From positions 8,137 to 72,136 of the forward strand of contig CAZTAO010000021.1 of assembly GCA_964611645.1 (NCBI GenBank): a DNA stretch of 64,000 nucleotides, in the 5' to 3' direction. Below the pieces are notes generated by a model. The model was not told the origin of the DNA. It worked only from the letters and a program-made list of their open reading frames with translations, and made no database searches. The stretch's first letter is position 1. Each line of letters starts with the position of its first letter. A program made the position numbers and the translations under genes. The stretch comes from CAZTAO01 sp964611645. GTDB lineage: Bacteria; Armatimonadota; UBA5829. Shown piece after piece: positions 60,146 through 64,000 of the stretch.

Positions 60146-61597
60146 TCACCGCCTCCCTATGTCTAGACAAACCATTCGTGTAAGGTCACGCGCTATCAGC
60201 CGCCCACCAGCCACGGCAATCGGCGCCCAGGCGTCGCTACCGGTCAGAATGCGCGACTGCGCGAGTTGCTTGTAGCCGGCATTTGTCGCCTGGACGACCG
60301 CGAGCAGCCCGGTGTCCGAGAGCGCGTATATCTTGTCATCCGCAATAACATACGGCCCCAGGCCGAACCGGGTGGTTCCGCTGGTCCACAGCCGCTTGCC
60401 ATCCAGAGTAAGGCACGCAAGCTGGCCGCCGGGTATGACACCATATATATACCCTTTATAGAGAACAGGGGTCTGTTGGTCTGAACCGAAAACCTCGGGC
60501 TTCAATCTGGAAACTACGCTTGGCGCCGCGCTGCCGTTCAGCTTCAGCATCGCACATCCAGAACCATAGCCGCCGGTCAGAAACAGTCTGTCGCTGCCAA
60601 CGACCACAGGCGTGGGGATGTTGGCGATCTTGACTCTCCACTCGTCCGTCTGCCAGAGCTGCTTCCCACTGGCCGCGTCCACGCCCACCACCCCACCGCT
60701 GGCGCAATAGATATAGGTCCGTTTGCCTGCCGCTGTCATCGGCACAATCGATGAGTGGGTCATCTTCCAACCCAGCGGGTTCGGGGTCTGCCAGAGAACC
60801 TTGCCCGTCGCGCAGTCTATTGCGGCCATCAAAGCGCTGCCGCCGGGTGCGACTATCACTCTTCCGCCATCGATCATCGGACACTGCCCAGCGTACCAGG
60901 GCGGAATCGTCGTCCCGAATTCCCTCACCAAGTCTTTCTGCCAAAGCAGCCTTCCAGTGCCTGCATCCAGGCATGCCAGATGGCACTTCGGGCCGATGGT
61001 CACCACATACTTGTCGGTAACAGCGGGAACAGTGCGAGATATCCCGTGGTTGCGCTTGATCACAACCGGGTACGAGTATCGCCATATCTCCGAGCCATCG
61101 GCAAAGGAAAGGCACATGATGGTGTCGGACTGGGCCGCTTGATCATAGTCTATCAGATATACCCGTCCATTGAGAACAGCCGCGCCAGCGTGCCCTTCTC
61201 CCAGGTTCAGGCTCCACAGCACTTTCGGCTCGCCTTTCCCGAAACGGTCAGCAAGGGGCGTGGTCTCAGTAGAGACGTTCTCATAGTTGGCGCCGCGAAA
61301 ACTCGGCCACGAACCAGCGATTGCGGCCGCAGTGGCAGTTCCCGGCGCAGACGCCGTTACCGTGCCTGCCGGGGCTGCGGGCTGCGGACCCGACTGTACG
61401 GTGTCCGCGGGACTCGGTTGAGAGGCCGCCGGCTGCTCGGCCTCGCTCGCAACCTGTCCCGGCTGCCTGTCCAGGTTAGGGATTCTCTCCTCGACGGGGC
61501 GAACGTGTGACGAACTTGCCAGCAAATATGCCAACATAAGCGCGCACACCGCAACTACTACCCCGGGAACTATACTCGCAGCTTTGGACGGCTTCAT
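60146..61597 (-). CDS. Membrane-anchored PQQ-like beta-propeller, first gene of the long operon
   Basis: 483 residues. One N-terminal membrane segment (about 10-27), a Pro/Ala-rich linker (about 45-92), then a PQQ-like propeller opening SWPSFRGANYENVS with blades such as AAIDCATGKVLWQT and VDAASGKQLWQTDE. No catalytic or PQQ-binding residues are evident. As the first gene of the run it may act as the scaffold or sensor of the complex. Confidence 0.87.
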   Translation of the reverse strand: MKPSKAASIVPGVVVAVCALMLAYLLASSSHVRPVEERIPNLDRQPGQVASEAEQPAASQPSPADTVQSGPQPAAPAGTVTASAPGTATAAAIAGSWPSFRGANYENVSTETTPLADRFGKGEPKVLWSLNLGEGHAGAAVLNGRVYLIDYDQAAQSDTIMCLSFADGSEIWRYSYPVVIKRNHGISRTVPAVTDKYVVTIGPKCHLACLDAGTGRLLWQKDLVREFGTTIPPWYAGQCPMIDGGRVIVAPGGSALMAAIDCATGKVLWQTPNPLGWKMTHSSIVPMTAAGKRTYIYCASGGVVGVDAASGKQLWQTDEWRVKIANIPTPVVVGSDRLFLTGGYGSGCAMLKLNGSAAPSVVSRLKPEVFGSDQQTPVLYKGYIYGVIPGGQLACLTLDGKRLWTSGTTRFGLGPYVIADDKIYALSDTGLLAVVQATNAGYKQLAQSRILTGSDAWAPIAVAGGRLIARDLTRMVCLDIGRR

Positions 61598-61961
61598 TCA
61601 CCAACTGTCTTTCCGACTAATCCTACTCACATGATACAATATTCCTAGCGAGACTTGCACGATTCGAGCTTGGAGCATGCACTGACGAGAACGGTGCAAA
61701 GTGAATCACGAAAACACGAAAGAACGAAAACACGAAAAGATGTCTTGCCCTGTCATTCCGAGGAGGAACGACGAGGAATCTGCTGTTGATCCCAGAGGTT
61801 GCGGGAAGCAGATTCCTCGCAAGCTCGGAATGACAATCTACCTCAATCGGGCTTGCGGTATTTCGTGTTTTCCAGTTTTCGTGATTTAGTGATGAAAAGC
61901 GGCCTGTCGGTTTCCAATCGGCCTCGACGAACGAAACGGTCACAATCTCAGGAGGAATTGG
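61598..61961. other. Gap between divergent propeller operon and GT4 gene
   Basis: No gene. It contains the nested palindromic element at 61704-61886 and, near 61640, an A/T-rich ATGATACAATATTC stretch that may hold the -10 of the long operon; no convincing -35 was found. Confidence 0.5.
61704..61886. mobile_element. 183-bp nested-palindrome MITE-like element
   Basis: Three pairs of perfect 12-bp inverted repeats are nested: AATCACGAAAAC (61704-61715) with 61875-61886, TGTCATTCCGAG (61751-61762) with 61824-61835, and GAGGAATCTGCT (61773-61784) with 61807-61818. It encodes no protein. The TGTCATTCCGAG...GAGGAATCT core is a dispersed repeat known from many bacterial genomes. No target-site duplication was established. 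Confidence 0.7.
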
Positions 61962-63245
61962 TTGAGGATAGCGCATATAGCGGCTGGGGCTGGTGGGATG
62001 TACTGCGGTGCTTGCGCGCGGGATGTGGCGCTGGTCATCGGCTTATCAGCGAGAGGCCACGACGTCCGCGTGCTGCCTTTGTATACGCCACTTCGCATGG
62101 ACGGCCCAAACGTGATCTCAACCGAACGGATGTTCTTCGGCGGGATCAATGTTTTCTTGCAGCACCTGTCCGGGGTGTTCCGCATAACGCCGGAGGCCTT
62201 TGATCGACTATTGGACAGTCCCGGGCTTCTCAGGTGGGCTTCGCAGTTCGCAGTCAGGACCAAACCCGAGCAGCTTGGGCCTATGACGGTCTCGGTGCTG
62301 GAGGGACGGGGCGGTCGGCAGCGCAAGGAGTATCGCAAGCTCATCAGCCACCTTGCGGAAATCCAGCCGGATGTGGTCAGCATCACTAACTCCCTGCTTT
62401 CGGCGATTGCGGTCGAGGTGAAGTCCGGCAGTGGGCTGCCCGTTGTGTGCGCGTTGCAGGGCGAGGACTCGTTCGTGGAGAGTATGCCGGAGCCGTATAG
62501 ATCGCGCGCCCAGGAACTGATGAGGCGCAACGCCGAAAGCATCGATCTCTTTCTATCCCCCGGCACGGACTACGCCCGAAAGATGAGCGATTTCCTCAGT
62601 GTTCCTACAGAACGCATACGCGTGGTCCACACGGGAATCTACACGGAGGCCTTCGCCCGCACCACACCCAGGCCCGTTGAGCCGCCCACTATTGGCTATC
62701 TCTCAGCCGTTCTGCCATCAAAGGGCCTAGACATCCTGGTTGACGCGCTCTCCCTCCTCGTTTCAGAGCACAAGATCGATGTCAGCCTGTACATCGCCGG
62801 CAGAGAGGCGGACCAGGGATTTGTCGGCAGAGTGAGGCAGGAGATCGAGAGGCTTGGTTTGACCGACCGCGTGAAATGGCTCGGCGAGATCACTTATGAC
62901 GAGAAGATCAGCTTCCTGCACTCCTGCACGGTCCTCTGCCAGCCCAGCAGGATCGCTGAGTCCCGTGGAGTGACGGTATTGGAGGCCCTAGCTGCGGGGG
63001 TTCCGGTAGCCGTCCCCGATACTGGAGTATTCCCTGAAATGGTATCCGCAGTCTGCTCCGGAGCCATGTTCCACAGCGGCGCCCCGCGTTCCCTTGCCGC
63101 CTCGCTGCTTTCCCTGCTCACCGACAAGTCTCTCGCCGACTCAATGGCGGAAGCAGGAATTCGAGGAGTCGCGGCCCACTACTCCGCCGAGCAGATGGCA
63201 GAGGAGACGGCGGCGGTGTTTGTGGAAGCTACTCAGAAGAAGTAG
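61962..63245 (+). CDS. GT4-type glycosyltransferase
   Basis: 427 residues from TTG 61962 with GGAGGA 6 bases upstream. GT-B fold: N-terminal MRIAHIAAGAGGMYCGACARD (glycine-rich acceptor side), a central linker near 205-235 and a C-terminal donor domain with PTIGYLSAVLPSKGLDILVDAL. The E-x7-E type motif is seen as RIAESRGVTVLEALAAGVPV. It transfers a sugar from a nucleotide donor, probably to a lipid or surface glycan acceptor; specificity unknown. Confidence 0.92.
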   Translation: MRIAHIAAGAGGMYCGACARDVALVIGLSARGHDVRVLPLYTPLRMDGPNVISTERMFFGGINVFLQHLSGVFRITPEAFDRLLDSPGLLRWASQFAVRTKPEQLGPMTVSVLEGRGGRQRKEYRKLISHLAEIQPDVVSITNSLLSAIAVEVKSGSGLPVVCALQGEDSFVESMPEPYRSRAQELMRRNAESIDLFLSPGTDYARKMSDFLSVPTERIRVVHTGIYTEAFARTTPRPVEPPTIGYLSAVLPSKGLDILVDALSLLVSEHKIDVSLYIAGREADQGFVGRVRQEIERLGLTDRVKWLGEITYDEKISFLHSCTVLCQPSRIAESRGVTVLEALAAGVPVAVPDTGVFPEMVSAVCSGAMFHSGAPRSLAASLLSLLTDKSLADSMAEAGIRGVAAHYSAEQMAEETAAVFVEATQKK

Positions 63246-63248
63246 ACC

Positions 63249-63285
63249 AGTCATCCCTCCCGGCACAATGTCGGGAGGGATGACT
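63249..63285. terminator. Bidirectional terminator
   Basis: AGTCATCCCTCCCG (63249-63262) and CGGGAGGGATGACT (63272-63285) form a perfect 14-bp stem with a 9-base loop, between the convergent ends of the GT4 gene (63245) and the GH2 gene (63301). A short GTTTC follows on the plus strand. Confidence 0.75.
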
Positions 63286-63300
63286 GTTTCGTGATTGAGA

Positions 63301-64000
63301 CTAGTACGTGTCCCGCAGCGAACTCGCCGTGAGCTTGCTTGCGATGGCCTTGGGGTCGGTGTTGGCCGGGATCTTCGCTGTGACTTTAATCGTCCGCCCA
63401 GCAGGCAGATCGAGGAAGTTGTCGCTGAAGCGCAGGTCAAACCCCTCGGCTTCCAGGAAGACGAAACGCGCGGTGGCTTTGCTGGAAAGTGTGATCAGCA
63501 GAGTATCTCCCTCAACCGCCGTCTCAACTCCAATCTTCGCGACCGGCAACTCGAGATATTTGCACGGGACGAAGGAGACCATACCCAAGCCTGTTCGGCC
63601 AGCGCCTTCCACGAACTCATACACCAGAACGGTGTTGCGCTTGGTGTCGATGTCCAGGTAGTCCGCAAAATCCAGGCTGGTAACGCACAGGCTGGATTCC
63701 TTCGGCACAACCGCATTCACTTCCCCGGAACGTATGACCTGGCCGTCCAGTGTCTCCAACGACCACTTCACCGTGCCCTTGACCTCGCACAGGGTATCAT
63801 TGGTCACGTGCAGGCAGGCTCCAGTCTCGCTTTCCTCGGCTGACAGCAGCACCGGCGCATAGAACCGCTTGGCGGCGTAGTTGAGGCCCTTCCATCTGTG
63901 GTTGTAGTCGACGCTGGACCAACTGCTGACCGGCCAGCAGTCGTTATACTGCCAGTAGAGGGTTCCCATGCAGTGGTTATCGTTGCGGTTTCGCCTCCAG
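63301..64000 (-). CDS. GH2 beta-mannosidase-like enzyme, C-terminal part (runs off window)
   Basis: About 233 residues are visible; the frame is open to the window edge. The end of the TIM barrel is recognisable as WRRNRNDNHCMGTLYWQYND, then CWPVSSWSSVDYNHRWKGLNY and AAKRFY. This is the pattern of beta-mannosidases and related GH2 enzymes. It is followed by Ig-like C-terminal beta domains (LLSAEESETGACLHVTND, TVKWSLETLDG). Catalytic Glu residues and the N-terminus lie outside the window. It probably trims beta-linked mannose or a similar sugar. Confidence 0.88.
   Translation of the reverse strand, partial: WRRNRNDNHCMGTLYWQYNDCWPVSSWSSVDYNHRWKGLNYAAKRFYAPVLLSAEESETGACLHVTNDTLCEVKGTVKWSLETLDGQVIRSGEVNAVVPKESSLCVTSLDFADYLDIDTKRNTVLVYEFVEGAGRTGLGMVSFVPCKYLELPVAKIGVETAVEGDTLLITLSSKATARFVFLEAEGFDLRFSDNFLDLPAGRTIKVTAKIPANTDPKAIASKLTASSLRDTY

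Noticed and set aside
1..64000. CRISPR arrays, tRNA and rRNA genes
   Set aside because: No regularly spaced direct repeats, no cloverleaf-like sequence ending in a CCA-type acceptor, and no rRNA-like stretch were seen in the intergenic gaps.

Overview
The window has no rRNA, tRNA or CRISPR. It is moderately GC-rich, densely coding, and uses TTG and GTG starts very often, usually behind a clear GGAGG-type ribosome binding site. Gene content points to a free-living, carbohydrate-degrading bacterium of the Terrabacteria side, with Armatimonadota the most likely phylum. This placement is an inference from DUF4838, URO-D-family and propeller genes plus a Firmicutes-like efp-accB-accC-nusB-folD order. 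It is not proven by a marker gene.

Layout. 1-8.2 kb: secreted and catabolic proteins (5'-nucleotidase-like fragment, DUF4838 protein, TIM-barrel hydrolase-like protein, M32 carboxypeptidase, degenerate subtilase-like protein). 8.4-15.8 kb: housekeeping, with tyrS divergent from an efp-membrane protein-accB-accC-nusB-folD-TPR run. 15.7-19.6 kb: uvrA followed by a PfkB sugar kinase. 19.9-22.1 kb: a secreted RCC1-repeat protein. 22.2-26.7 kb: an isoprenoid (MEP) operon, SdpI-like - ispE - MobA-like nucleotidyltransferase - dxs - membrane protein. 26.8-29.0 kb: a phosphoglycosyl transferase followed by an odd nucleotidyltransferase/hexapeptide/sugar-transferase fusion.

29.1-39.0 kb is a signalling island. 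It holds two STAS antagonists, one free RsbW-like kinase, two proteins that each fuse a SpoIIE-type PP2C phosphatase to an RsbW-like kinase domain, and a two-component pair with a NarL-type regulator. A CAP protein and a small PH-like protein lie next to it. No sigma factor is present. 39.3-40.4 kb: a stand-alone AICAR transformylase.

From 61.6 kb back to 41.4 kb, sixteen genes run on the minus strand with start/stop overlaps or gaps of at most about 20 bases, so they probably form one very long operon. It begins with a PQQ-like propeller, an NHL propeller, a 69-residue Tat-signal Cys mini-protein, a NapG-like four-cluster Fe-S protein, a NapH/NosR-like membrane Fe-S protein and a membrane-anchored propeller. 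It continues with a NuoE-NuoF fusion and a ferredoxin-GltD-like flavoprotein, which together resemble a Sporomusa-type (Stn) bifurcating transhydrogenase. It ends with a LolD/FtsX-type ABC transporter, a propeller lipoprotein, a URO-D-family protein, a sugar isomerase, an FG-GAP protein, a DUF296 protein and PPK2; a nitroreductase follows after a gap. This envelope/redox operon is the best candidate for an undescribed system. 62.0-64.0 kb: a GT4 glycosyltransferase and the C-terminal end of a GH2 beta-mannosidase-like enzyme.

Non-coding structure includes three copies of a 45-bp CCCTCACCCC palindromic element, a 183-bp nested-palindrome (MITE-like) element at 61.7 kb, a two-copy 50-bp tandem repeat at 41.3 kb, and several promoters with a TGG-TATAAT extended -10.
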